Part shown: positions 18,305 to 27,773 of the stretch, in pieces | Layout: every line of letters starts with the position of its first letter | Numbering within the stretch: position 1 is the first letter of the stretch | From: Acinetobacter pullicarnis | GTDB lineage: Bacteria; Pseudomonadota; Gammaproteobacteria; Pseudomonadales; Moraxellaceae | DNA: 64,000 nt | Direction: 5' to 3' | NCBI RefSeq assembly: GCF_006352475.1 | Contig: NZ_VCMZ01000001.1 | Span: 2,852,001-2,916,000 of the forward strand | Notes under the pieces: generated by a model | Told to the model about the DNA's origin: nothing | Database searches by the model: none | The model's input: the letters and a program-made list of their open reading frames with translations, nothing else | Made by a program: the position numbers and the translations under genes

Positions 18305-19802
18305 CGGCCAAATCCTTATTCTTCAATTTAATCTGCTGATCCCAATAATCTGTGCTTTTAGGTAAATCATCTAAATCATAATAATTAAATAATGCTGCTA
18401 AATAGCGGCCTTGAACCCCTTTATTACAAATAATTTTCACGTCTTCTTTCTGCTGTTCGACAGTAATTCTGTGGTATGAGGCCAACAATACCCGATCTTT
18501 TTTCAAATATTGCATAACTTCATCTGGGCGATAACTCGAATTAATCACATTGAATATGTTCAACTGGCTTTCTTTTAAATATTTGAGTTGTGCTTGTTGA
18601 AAAATATATTTCTTATCTAAGCGTATTGCACCAAATACAAGCTCTAGGCGTTGGGAAAATTCTAGCAGCCGAAACTCGGCAAACTGATCGTAATACATCA
18701 GTGCAGCCAATTTAAATAATTCACGTAGATAATAGGAATTGGCCTGTACAACTTGTTGATAAAACACTCTAAATTGCATTAAGGGTTTAGATGGTCGATC
18801 TGAGTAAAATAGTTCATTCAGCAATGCTGCATATTTTTGTGCATAGAGAAAAAAACCAACACCTTTATGAATAGGCTGACGTAATTCAAAAGGTAATAAA
18901 ATTGGGTTTTCACTGATCGCGACTGGATTGAGTGTTAAGCGATATTCATTATTGGTATCTAAACTCAGCGTTCGTGCAAAAGTATTACTACGCCCAGCGT
19001 AAAGCGGGACTTCATCTATCTTGAGTGGCTGAATACTCTGATGTTGGAAGCTTTCCAGTATTAAGTCATGACGTTCATATTGATTGTCGTTTTGACCGAT
19101 CCAATGACGAGCACGCCATAAATAGGTATGAAAAAGCTCGGGAGCAAAATCTTTTTTTACACCTTCCTCCGATTTTCCACCACCAAGCTGTACATCCTCC
19201 CAGCGTTTTGCACACTGCATTTGCAATGCTTCACCCTGTTCAGGCACATCATTACGAATGGCTCTTAAGTGATAGGCTTTTAATAGGTCAGTGGCATTGA
19301 GCGGGACACCTCGATTATTTTGCGTATCAAAAAAGGTAAACGCCAAATCTTCACGATCAACAACAATCACTGTAAATTGTAATTTATCAAAAATTTCCTG
19401 ATTAAAATCAGGTTTAGCTTGTTGGATAATCTGTTGGGCAATTCTTAAGTTTTTTACAGATATTGGTGATCGATAATGAAATGCTAAATTTTCAGGGAGT
19501 TTTCCCTTTAGGGAATAATAGAGGACTGCCAATGAACTCAGCCGTTGTTGTCCATCAATCACAAACATACCGTCAACTGTACGATGTAATAACAAGCTTC
19601 CCAAGTAATAGATCGATTGATCACTTTTATGATGAAACTCATTTAAATCATCAAGTAACTGGTGTATTTTTTCCTGCGTCCAAACATAGGGTCTTTGATA
19701 ATTATCTAATGCTAGCTTAGCACCTGACGCGAGTAACGCATTAAAGCTCAGCACTTGAACATCAACTTGTTTCAAAGCCGCAATATCAACATTATGCCCC
19801 AT
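18297..19802 (-). CDS. DUF262 protein without HNH domain
   Basis: This 501-residue protein has a DUF262 domain. YQRPYVW lies near residue 35, DGQQR at 83-87 and FFDTQNNRGVPLNATDLLKAYHLR near 155-180. The middle and C-terminus are helical and lack the EH...GNL...N pattern found in its neighbour. A stand-alone DUF262 protein beside a DUF262-DUF1524 fusion suggests a two-subunit arrangement, one sensing/NTPase and one with nuclease. AGGA precedes the ATG. It lies 81 bases after hsdR, with a hairpin in the gap, and overlaps the next gene by 8 bases. I infer membership of the same defence operon; no experimental function is implied. Confidence 0.82.
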   Translation of the reverse strand: MGHNVDIAALKQVDVQVLSFNALLASGAKLALDNYQRPYVWTQEKIHQLLDDLNEFHHKSDQSIYYLGSLLLHRTVDGMFVIDGQQRLSSLAVLYYSLKGKLPENLAFHYRSPISVKNLRIAQQIIQQAKPDFNQEIFDKLQFTVIVVDREDLAFTFFDTQNNRGVPLNATDLLKAYHLRAIRNDVPEQGEALQMQCAKRWEDVQLGGGKSEEGVKKDFAPELFHTYLWRARHWIGQNDNQYERHDLILESFQHQSIQPLKIDEVPLYAGRSNTFARTLSLDTNNEYRLTLNPVAISENPILLPFELRQPIHKGVGFFLYAQKYAALLNELFYSDRPSKPLMQFRVFYQQVVQANSYYLRELFKLAALMYYDQFAEFRLLEFSQRLELVFGAIRLDKKYIFQQAQLKYLKESQLNIFNVINSSYRPDEVMQYLKKDRVLLASYHRITVEQQKEDVKIICNKGVQGRYLAALFNYYDLDDLPKSTDYWDQQIKLKNKDLADV

Positions 19803-19835
19803 TGTTTTTCCTATCTTTTAATTGCAAAGCTTGCC

Positions 19836-19855
19836 CCCTCTCCCGTTGGAGAGGG
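19836..19855 (-). repeat. Perfect inverted repeat between hsdR and the DUF262 pair
   Basis: CCCTCTCC (19836-19843) and GGAGAGGG (19848-19855) form an 8-bp GC-rich stem around a CGTT loop. It stands out in an AT-rich gap of 81 bases. There is no T run on the minus strand, so it is more likely an mRNA-processing/stability element or a dispersed intergenic repeat than a terminator. Confidence 0.6.
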
Positions 19856-19883
19856 AGCCACAGACGTAGTCAATAAATCACGG

Positions 19884-22800
19884 CTATCTCACCACGAGCT
19901 GCAATTTATTTCTCACCATTTCATAGATCAGGCTATCAAATTGCTGCTTCTTCATCGGATCGGAGAGCAACTGCATCATCAGGTCTTGATGGGCTTCATG
20001 ACTGCCCATAATCGCATCATCAATAGCACGTGGAAAATGCCCTAACATGGCTTGCTCGCGGGTGTTATTGCTGACTTGCGATACCACATTGCTGTCCTCT
20101 ACGACTTTGTCCATCACAGTATGCGCATAATTAATCAGGTCTTGGTCGGTCAGTTTTTCCGTTATAAACAACTCATTTAGACGCTGCAAAATACTGGAAA
20201 TAAAGGTTTCCTTTTTATCCTTACCTGCACCACTGCCCAGATCATTACCTGGCTCTAGCGGTTGCCCACTATTGGCCTGTAATTGGATATCAATCTGACG
20301 CAATTTAGACAAGCGATAATGGCTCATCTCAATATTACTGAGGTCAATCTCTTCATCTGGATTATGGTTTTCTTTCAACATATTGCGTAGGCTACGCGCA
20401 AATAGGCTGAGTTTTTCCAAGTCTCTATCATCATAGTCAACAATCTGCGACATAAATTCATAAAAACGGATAAACGTGCCTAAGTCTTTTTTAAAGATTT
20501 CCAAGGCATCTTTGGCTTTTTTGGCTTCAGCACAATCTTTTTCTGCATTGCCAATCAGGACGGCATCGCCTGTTTGCTTACAACGCTCCAGCATTGCTTT
20601 ACTTTTCTGATCGTCCTGACTGGCTTGGCGATAACGTACATTCCAGCGTTCGATTGCAGGTTTGCAGATATTGGCCAAGACCGCATTGGATTTACTGCGG
20701 CTATAAAATGCCTCTGCGAATTGCTCAACCTCAGACCAGCGGAATATCCCATTACTTCTCAGCTTATTTGATAACTCAAAAACTTTATCTGGATCAGTTA
20801 CATCAGCCAGTTCAGCCGTTTGATAATAGGGCTGGAACGATTCTAAAATATCGGCAGGTTCATTAAAGAAATCTAATACAAAAGTGCCCGACTCGGCCTT
20901 GCCCGGATAAGTACGATTTAGACGAGATAAGGTTTGTACGCACTCTACCCCACCCAGTTTTTTATCGACGTACATGGCACACAATTTCGGTTGGTCAAAC
21001 CCGGTTTGGAATTTATTGGCCACCAACATGATTTGATAGTCATCACTGTCAAATGCCTTACGCATTTCACGGCCTTTGAGGTTGGGATTCATATTCTGTT
21101 CAGTGAACTTTTGCCCGATCAAATGACCGCTGTTGGGATCGGTATCGTTAAATTCAACTTCACCTGAAAATGCCACCATTGCCTGTATTGACTGATAACC
21201 TTGCTCAGCCACATATTTGTCCAGTGCCAATTTATAACGCACCGCTTCTTTACGTGAACTGGTCACCACCATGGCTTTGGCTTGACCACCCAATAAACCC
21301 ATGATGTGCTTTTTAAAATGCTCAATAATCACTTTCACTTTTTGTGAAATATTATGGTCGTGCAAACGCACCCATTGATTGACTTTAATCTTGCCTTTTT
21401 TGGCATCGACGGTAGGGTCTTGGCTGGCAATTTTTTGGGTCAGCTTATAAGCCACGTTATAGTTGGTGTAGTTTTTTAGCACATCTAAAATAAAGCCTTC
21501 TTCAATGGCTTGGCGCATTGAATAGACATGATAGGCTTGCGGAATATTGTCTTTGGATGGTGGCATGGATGGATCTGGGCATTGTCCAAACAGCTCTAAG
21601 GTTTTGGCCTTGGGTGTCGCGGTAAAAGCATAATAACTGACATTGGGATTGGCACGGCGTGAAGCCAAAGCTGCATCTAAAATGTCTTCGCTCGACAGCA
21701 TCACATCTTCGTCGTAGCCCTCTGTCATCAGCACTTCTTTGAGCTTATTTGCGGTTGAACCACTTTGTGAGGAATGCGCTTCATCGGCAATCACCGCATA
21801 GCGACGCTGCTTCAGCACGATACTATTTTCAATTGCCTTCAGCACAAAGGGAAAGGTCTGAATGGTCACAATAATAATCGGTTGCGATTTTTCTAAGGAA
21901 CTGGCCAGTTTTTCCGACTTGGAGCCACCACCCTCATTATTATTAATTCGTCCAACCACGCCATCGGCATGTTCAAACTGATAAATGGTGTCTTGTAACT
22001 GCGCATCTAAGATGGTGCGATCGGTCACTACAATCACCGAATCAAATTGCTTATTGCCCAATTCATCATACAAACTGGAAAGTTGATGCGCTGTCCATGC
22101 AATCGAATTGGATTTACCCGAACCTGCACTGTGCTGAATCAGGTATTTATGCCCTGTGCCGCGGTCTTTGGCATCTTGAATCAGCTTGGTCACCACATCC
22201 CACTGATGGTAACGTGGAAAAATCAGGCTTTCTTTTTTGTATTTACGCCCTTCAGCATCTTCTTTTTCATCAATATTCAGATGGACAAAACGCCCGATAA
22301 TATTGAGTAAATTGGCTGGGCTGAGTACCTCATTCCACAAATAATCGGTGGCATAACGGCTTTGATCGGCAGGGAGAGCGTTGCCTGCACCGCCATCCGC
22401 AGTGCCTTGGTTAAACGGCAGAAAATAAGTACTGTCACCGGCCAAATGCGTGGTCATAAACACTTCATACTGACTCACCGCAAAATGCACCAAAGCACCG
22501 CGTTTAAACATCAGCAAGGGTTCTGGCTTATTGGTGGCGGGGTCTTTGGCTAGCCGAGTCTTTTTGTATTGCAGAATCGCATCGCTCACCGTTTGCTTAA
22601 ATTCAGATTTAAGCTCTAGGGTCGATACAGGTAAGCCATTGATAAACAGCACCAAGTCAATCCGCCATTTTTTGGCTTGCTTACCTGTGGTTTCTAACTC
22701 AGCTTTATTGGCATAGGGGCTATACACCAGTTCGGGCACCACCCGACAAATATTTTGTTGATAACGCGCCAAAGTATCGGCATTAAGGTTGTGCTCAGGT

Positions 22801-23147
22801 TTAAATTGGCACAACTTAAAACGTGCATTACGGATGGTTAGGCCATGCCGCAGCACGCCCAAAGTGCCATAACTGCGTGAGGCTGAATCGGTGGCATTGA
22901 TACTGGCTTTTGCGAGTTGCACCACGAGGGCTTCAATAAAATGCCGTTCCGAATCATTCGGATAGGTCTGACAAAACTTTTTCCATTCATCTGCTTGGCT
23001 GCTTTGAATAAAGCTCAGTAGGTCTGCGGTATAGAGTGCATTTTCACGGTCATAGCCGACACCACTGCCAAGCTGCCAGCCTTGGGCGAGCATTTTCTGG
23101 ATAATATCGCGTTGGAAATTCAATTCGCGGGTCACGTCAAAGCTCAT
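19884..23147 (-). CDS. hsdR: Type I restriction enzyme, R subunit
   Basis: HsdR supplies ATP-driven DNA translocation and cleavage to the type I HsdR2M2S1 complex. The 1087-residue protein has an N-terminal PD-(D/E)xK nuclease, with Asp near 164 and ELK near 178-180. A superfamily 2 helicase core follows, with Walker A SAGSGKSN near 340-347, DEAH near 455-458 and QTGFDQPKL further on. The start is ATG 23147, which overlaps the hsdS stop as ATGA and has GGAG eight bases upstream. A GTG at 23156 is in frame but less well placed. All catalytic motifs are intact, so the enzyme looks functional. Confidence 0.95.
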   Translation of the reverse strand: MSFDVTRELNFQRDIIQKMLAQGWQLGSGVGYDRENALYTADLLSFIQSSQADEWKKFCQTYPNDSERHFIEALVVQLAKASINATDSASRSYGTLGVLRHGLTIRNARFKLCQFKPEHNLNADTLARYQQNICRVVPELVYSPYANKAELETTGKQAKKWRIDLVLFINGLPVSTLELKSEFKQTVSDAILQYKKTRLAKDPATNKPEPLLMFKRGALVHFAVSQYEVFMTTHLAGDSTYFLPFNQGTADGGAGNALPADQSRYATDYLWNEVLSPANLLNIIGRFVHLNIDEKEDAEGRKYKKESLIFPRYHQWDVVTKLIQDAKDRGTGHKYLIQHSAGSGKSNSIAWTAHQLSSLYDELGNKQFDSVIVVTDRTILDAQLQDTIYQFEHADGVVGRINNNEGGGSKSEKLASSLEKSQPIIIVTIQTFPFVLKAIENSIVLKQRRYAVIADEAHSSQSGSTANKLKEVLMTEGYDEDVMLSSEDILDAALASRRANPNVSYYAFTATPKAKTLELFGQCPDPSMPPSKDNIPQAYHVYSMRQAIEEGFILDVLKNYTNYNVAYKLTQKIASQDPTVDAKKGKIKVNQWVRLHDHNISQKVKVIIEHFKKHIMGLLGGQAKAMVVTSSRKEAVRYKLALDKYVAEQGYQSIQAMVAFSGEVEFNDTDPNSGHLIGQKFTEQNMNPNLKGREMRKAFDSDDYQIMLVANKFQTGFDQPKLCAMYVDKKLGGVECVQTLSRLNRTYPGKAESGTFVLDFFNEPADILESFQPYYQTAELADVTDPDKVFELSNKLRSNGIFRWSEVEQFAEAFYSRSKSNAVLANICKPAIERWNVRYRQASQDDQKSKAMLERCKQTGDAVLIGNAEKDCAEAKKAKDALEIFKKDLGTFIRFYEFMSQIVDYDDRDLEKLSLFARSLRNMLKENHNPDEEIDLSNIEMSHYRLSKLRQIDIQLQANSGQPLEPGNDLGSGAGKDKKETFISSILQRLNELFITEKLTDQDLINYAHTVMDKVVEDSNVVSQVSNNTREQAMLGHFPRAIDDAIMGSHEAHQDLMMQLLSDPMKKQQFDSLIYEMVRNKLQLVVR

Positions 23148-24529
23148 GCGCTGCACTCCAAGTTTGGCTCAGTTTGGGCTGGCGCTTGCCAATCACGTAC
23201 ATCAATTTTTCCAGTCACCGCAGCGGAGATTAAGGCAGTACGGCGTTCTTGCATCAGGGCGATAGCGGATTCGGCTTTAGATGTTAAAGAATCAAAATTA
23301 TTTTGCATTTCGATAATATAATTTGAAATTGCTTTTTGTTCTTCAGCGGCAGGAATTACAACTTTGCTTTCTTTGACCTGATCTTGCCCAATATTAGGAT
23401 CTTTTCTTGTTCCTGCTGCTTCAATCATCCAAAATGGTCGATAAAACTCATAAAACCTGTGTAAAAACTCAGGGTGAAAATTACTGTTTGGTAAAATACC
23501 GCATACAGCTTGATTAATTGTTGATTCAAACTCTAAGAGTGCATGCTTACCAATAGAACCTGCACCGCCATACATTGCAATTAATATACTTTTTTTAGGT
23601 AAGACTGAACATGCTGTTTCAGCAACTGCTCTCTTAGTTATACTTATTGGAGTTTCCTCTAATATTCCATTATTTAAATCAGTTGTTCGAATCCATGGAA
23701 TATCACCATCTTCATAATATAAAGAATATTTCGAAGTTGAAGGCGTAGAGCCACTTGTAGTAAATGTTTTCCATTTTAATTTACTAACGTCCCAATGCTC
23801 AGGGACTTCCCCTAACCATTCCACACCTGAATCTTTCATCGGTGCATTAGGGTTGAGCCCTTTGGTCACCGCATGGCTAATCACCGCTTGACGTTTTTCT
23901 TTGAGTAGCGCAATCAAGCTTTGTTGTTTTTCAATGAGGCTGTCAATTTTTGCAGTTTCATGGTCGAGGAAAGCGGCGATTTGGATTTGTTCTTGAATAT
24001 CAGGTTTTGCAATTGAATAGGAGTTGATAATATCTGCCGGAACTCTTTTTAATCCACCTGCACCTGTCATCGCTGCTGTAGCGATATCCATAAAAGTTGT
24101 TTCTTGTAATCTATAATATAAAAATCTGTTATTACTTAAATGATTACTGCGAAGAACATAAATCTCAGATGAACCAAACCCAATTCCATTAACTAATTCT
24201 TTTGCTATAGCGATATTTTTATTCTCAAAGCATGGTGTAACTTTTGCCATTAAGACATCATTGTTCTCAAAATACGTATATCCTTCAAAAACCTCTCCGA
24301 TGTTCCTCATTTCATCTAGGACTATTGAGTTCAACTTCAATTTATCCATTGGTATAAAACTACACTTTCCCAACTTTGTTTGTAAGCCAAGCCCTGATTT
24401 TTTGGGATTGAGTATTGCGATATATTTAATTGGAACTAAATCCCAACTACTCGGAATCTCACCCAACCACGCTACCCCTGAGTCTTTATACTCGGCATAC
24501 TTTTGATACTTGCTCACTGCCCCGACCAT
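23144..24529 (-). CDS. hsdS: Type I restriction-modification specificity subunit
   Basis: HsdS sets the bipartite recognition sequence of the type I complex. The 461-residue protein has two target recognition domains. Each is introduced by a near-identical KDSGV(A/E)WLGE(I/V)P..W motif (near residues 10 and 210). Each is followed by a conserved helical spacer (HETAKIDSLIEKQQSLIALLKEKRQAV and the C-terminal NNFDSLTSKAESAIALMQERRTAL). The target sequence cannot be read out. hsdM overlaps by one base (TAATG) upstream and hsdR by four bases downstream, which is tight translational coupling. The two recognition domains differ from each other, as expected. Confidence 0.94.
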   Translation of the reverse strand: MVGAVSKYQKYAEYKDSGVAWLGEIPSSWDLVPIKYIAILNPKKSGLGLQTKLGKCSFIPMDKLKLNSIVLDEMRNIGEVFEGYTYFENNDVLMAKVTPCFENKNIAIAKELVNGIGFGSSEIYVLRSNHLSNNRFLYYRLQETTFMDIATAAMTGAGGLKRVPADIINSYSIAKPDIQEQIQIAAFLDHETAKIDSLIEKQQSLIALLKEKRQAVISHAVTKGLNPNAPMKDSGVEWLGEVPEHWDVSKLKWKTFTTSGSTPSTSKYSLYYEDGDIPWIRTTDLNNGILEETPISITKRAVAETACSVLPKKSILIAMYGGAGSIGKHALLEFESTINQAVCGILPNSNFHPEFLHRFYEFYRPFWMIEAAGTRKDPNIGQDQVKESKVVIPAAEEQKAISNYIIEMQNNFDSLTSKAESAIALMQERRTALISAAVTGKIDVRDWQAPAQTEPNLECSA

Positions 24530-26865
24530 TATGAATGCACCTCTTGCAGCAATTGCATAATCTCGGCACTTACCGCATCGAGGTCGGCATCAATCTCGGC
24601 CAAATCACGTGGCGGTTGATAGACATAGAAATGACGGTTAAACGGAATCTCATAACCGACAATGCCAATCTCGCCATCTTTGTCATCACGTTTATCGGCA
24701 TTGATCCATGCATCCGCCACATGCGGTTGGACTTCACGTTTAAAATAAGACTCGATTAATTCAGTGGTGGTCACCTGTGGGTTGAGTGCGATGTTTTCCG
24801 CATCACGTAAATCACCATCTTGCACAAACTCAACCACTTTGCCTTTATAACTAAACTGGCCATATAGCGGCTTTGCTTCGCCCTTGACCACTTTATTGAC
24901 CACAGGCTCTGCTTCTGGGTTTTTCCACGTGATGGCATCGAGCAATTGTTTTTTCTCTTTGGCATCGAGCTTGATATCGGTGGCTTTTAAGGCCTGTTTA
25001 AGGGTCTCATCAAAGGTATTAAAATCATCACTTTGTGCGGTGCCAATCTGCGCCTGTAAGGCTTGGGCTTTTTGCATCAGACTACGTTGTAATAGCCAAA
25101 TTTTACTGTCCAACAGATCTTTAATGTCTTTTTCTTTGAGCTCTGGATATTCGGCTTTAATCAGCGCACGGATTTCAATCTGTTGATCAGCGTTGAATAT
25201 GCCATAGCTGAGGTCTGTCGCTGCATCTGTCCATGTCGTCGCAAACTGCGCATAAAGCGTTTGCATCACCGCATTAAAGGGCTTCGGTGCAAAACGTAAT
25301 CCCGCTACGGCAGCATCCGTAATTTGTGCCGACAGACGTAATGGACGTTCAATGCTGACACGGCGATAACCAAATTCATAACTGTTAAAAATTTTGCTGG
25401 CAAAGGTTTTGGCAGTTTCAGTTTTAGGGTTGGCAGACTGACGACCACGATTCGATTTTATTTCGAGAGATTTATCCAGCGTGCGCGCATCCTCTGCTTC
25501 AAATTGACCAAAACTACAAATAATAGTTTTGATATCTTCTTCACTCATCTCATTACGCTTCGAGCCGAGTGATTTACGCATCTTGCCGTATAAATGGCTA
25601 CCATCAATCAACTGTACTTTGCCTTTGCGTGCTGCCTGTTTTTTATTACTGAGCACCCAAATATAAGTCGCAATGCCAGTGTTATAAAACATGTCATTTG
25701 GCAGCGCGATAATCGCTTCGAGTAAATCGGCCTCTAAAATGTAGCGACGGATTTCACTTTCACCACTGCCTGCACTGCCGGTAAACAAAGGCGAACCATT
25801 TAAAATAATCCCAATCCGACTGCCCTGCTGCTGATTACTATCAACGTCACGCATTTTACTCATCAGGTGCATTAAAAATAATAATGAACCATCTGATACC
25901 CGTGGCAAGCCAGCACCAAAACGCCCATCAAAACCTTTGACCTGATGTTCGGTTTTAATATCTTGTTCGATCTTTTTCCAGTCCACCCCAAAAGGTGGGT
26001 TAGACAGCATATAGTCAAATTGATCCCCTGCCAGTTGGTCATTCGACAGGGTGTTGCCAAGTTTAATACGGCTAACCGCTTGGCCTTTAATCAACATATC
26101 GGCTTTACAGATGGCATAAGACTCTGGGTTCAGCTCTTGACCAAAGGCACTCATCAGCGCATTGGGGTTTAACTCATGCACATATTCTGTACCTGACGAT
26201 AAAAACCCGCCCGTCCCTGCCGTCGGATCATAAATAGTACGGATAATCCCAGCTTGAGTTAAGACGTCATCATCTTCCATAAATACCAATGCGGTGGTCA
26301 GACGCACGATATCCCGTGGGGTAAAGTGTTCCCCTGCGGTTTCATTTGAACCCTCGGCAAAACGACGGATCAACTCTTCAAATACCAAACCCATATCATG
26401 GTTAGATACAGTTTCTGGGCTTAAGTCGGTGTTGGCAAATTTCTGTACCACTTTATAAAGTAAGTTAGCGTCATCGAGTGAACCGACAAACTCATCAAAC
26501 TTAAAGTGCTCAAAAATCTCACGGGCATCCTGTGAAAAACTTTGTACATAGGTTTTAAGGTTGGCCTTGATGTCTGTTTGCCCCATCTTGGCAAGATCCA
26601 TCGGCGAGGTATTAAAAAAAGTAAGGTTATCGGTCGCACGTAATAGGAACTTTTCTTGGGCTTCTTCCGGTAGATTCATTGGCTTAATTCGTTCATGTTC
26701 CGCCAATACCGCAGCCTTGCTGCTCGTAAGCACACACTCTAAACGACGCAATAGCGTAAACGGTAAAATTACCCGTCCATATTGCGATTGCTTAAAGTCA
26801 CCACGAAGTAAATCGGCCACTGACCAAATGAAAGCAGCGACTTGAGAGAAGTTATTATTTGACAT
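24529..26865 (-). CDS. hsdM: Type I restriction-modification methyltransferase subunit
   Basis: HsdM transfers methyl groups from S-adenosylmethionine to adenine in the site chosen by HsdS. The 778-residue protein has the HsdM N-terminal helical bundle, motif [11 protein letters not shown] near residue 215 and the catalytic NPPF near 290 ([10 protein letters not shown]). It is longer than classical HsdM (about 530). The C-terminal 250 or so residues are helical and end in a conserved-looking block, [21 protein letters not shown], which is seen in the large HsdM subfamily. It is the first gene of hsdM-hsdS-hsdR-DUF262-DUF262. Its promoter should lie in 26866-26989. Confidence 0.94.
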   Translation of the reverse strand: MSNNNFSQVAAFIWSVADLLRGDFKQSQYGRVILPFTLLRRLECVLTSSKAAVLAEHERIKPMNLPEEAQEKFLLRATDNLTFFNTSPMDLAKMGQTDIKANLKTYVQSFSQDAREIFEHFKFDEFVGSLDDANLLYKVVQKFANTDLSPETVSNHDMGLVFEELIRRFAEGSNETAGEHFTPRDIVRLTTALVFMEDDDVLTQAGIIRTIYDPTAGTGGFLSSGTEYVHELNPNALMSAFGQELNPESYAICKADMLIKGQAVSRIKLGNTLSNDQLAGDQFDYMLSNPPFGVDWKKIEQDIKTEHQVKGFDGRFGAGLPRVSDGSLLFLMHLMSKMRDVDSNQQQGSRIGIILNGSPLFTGSAGSGESEIRRYILEADLLEAIIALPNDMFYNTGIATYIWVLSNKKQAARKGKVQLIDGSHLYGKMRKSLGSKRNEMSEEDIKTIICSFGQFEAEDARTLDKSLEIKSNRGRQSANPKTETAKTFASKIFNSYEFGYRRVSIERPLRLSAQITDAAVAGLRFAPKPFNAVMQTLYAQFATTWTDAATDLSYGIFNADQQIEIRALIKAEYPELKEKDIKDLLDSKIWLLQRSLMQKAQALQAQIGTAQSDDFNTFDETLKQALKATDIKLDAKEKKQLLDAITWKNPEAEPVVNKVVKGEAKPLYGQFSYKGKVVEFVQDGDLRDAENIALNPQVTTTELIESYFKREVQPHVADAWINADKRDDKDGEIGIVGYEIPFNRHFYVYQPPRDLAEIDADLDAVSAEIMQLLQEVHS

Positions 26866-26989
26866 ACGAGCGTCTATCCAAAGCGTGAAAGCGACAACAA
26901 TTTTAAGTTAAGTTGATTGTGCCTAAACTGCTTGGTCAATGCCACGTTTAAAGTGAAAAATGTTGGTTGGCGGATGTGGTCTTGAAAGC

Positions 26990-27280
26990 TCACTGCGTAA
27001 AAACAGTGGGTTGTCCCCGTTCAATCCATTTTTGATAACTGATCCCAATATTAAAAATATTCATTGCAATGCTCAAAAGGACGGCAACCCCTGCTATCAA
27101 GATCGCCTTCTTATTAAAACAAACCATTGATATTAAAAATATAATTATAGATAACATACTAAAAAACTGATCCACCGCAAAGCCATAATGATTATTTCCT
27201 GTCAAATAACAAACCATATAAATGAAGAGTATGCCGAGTAAATTTAAAATAGAGATTAGAAAGGGTAGATGAGTGTTCAA
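26990..27280 (-). CDS. Small membrane protein, three predicted helices
   Basis: The 96-residue protein has three hydrophobic segments, near residues 6-27, 38-56 and 61-85, and a short charged tail. I do not recognise the family. No ATG occurs before residue 22, so the likely start is TTG 27280. An AGGG lies rather far upstream, so the start is uncertain. It follows the LprI-like gene by 115 bases on the same strand. It could be a second immunity or accessory protein of the neighbouring effector cassette, but that is only positional inference. Confidence 0.55.
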   Translation of the reverse strand: MNTHLPFLISILNLLGILFIYMVCYLTGNNHYGFAVDQFFSMLSIIIFLISMVCFNKKAILIAGVAVLLSIAMNIFNIGISYQKWIERGQPTVFTQ

Positions 27281-27395
27281 GATTTTTTCAGCCCTGTTAT
27301 TTACAGGCTCACTCCTTATTCCGTTTTACGGAGTATCTATGAATCATTAAATTCCACTAGATATTCCGTAGAGTCATTTTTTTCAGAGGATAATG

Positions 27396-27773
27396 TTATT
27401 TAAAGTTTTTTAAAAAATCTATTCGTTTCTTCGTCATGTCAATCTCACATTGCATTGCATCAAAATGACTCTCACGCCCATAATTAGCTTCATCAACAAC
27501 ACACAACGATTCCTTAACCTTAATCCAATTTCGTTGTGAATTTTGAAGATTATCCTTTTTATCTTTCTTTAAATTATTAATTCTTTTCTTATAAATAATG
27601 TTTAACTCCTTATCCACCGCTTTGAACTCATCTATATAGCATCCCAAAATGTCATTATATACGACACTATTGGGAATGCATTTAACTTGATATTCAGTAT
27701 CCGCAAATACAGGTGAACTGCTAAATATAAAAAATAGAATCAATAAATAAATTTTGTTATTTATAACAATCAC
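27396..27773 (-). CDS. Secreted LprI/DUF1311-family protein, candidate lysozyme inhibitor and immunity protein
   Basis: The 125-residue protein has a signal peptide (hydrophobic LLILFFIFSSSPVFA), so it is periplasmic. The mature part shows the LprI-type (DUF1311) pattern: Cys-rich start, LGCYIDEFKAVDKELNIIYKK, LQNSQRNWIKVKESLC and a closing Cys before the last helix. LprI of mycobacteria inhibits lysozyme. The gene starts at GTG 27773, with AAGGGG six bases upstream. It overlaps the 3' end of the PAAR-lysozyme gene by 17 bases. That coupling to a lysozyme-like toxin makes an immunity role likely; this is inference from family and position. Confidence 0.82.
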   Translation of the reverse strand: MIVINNKIYLLILFFIFSSSPVFADTEYQVKCIPNSVVYNDILGCYIDEFKAVDKELNIIYKKRINNLKKDKKDNLQNSQRNWIKVKESLCVVDEANYGRESHFDAMQCEIDMTKKRIDFLKNFK

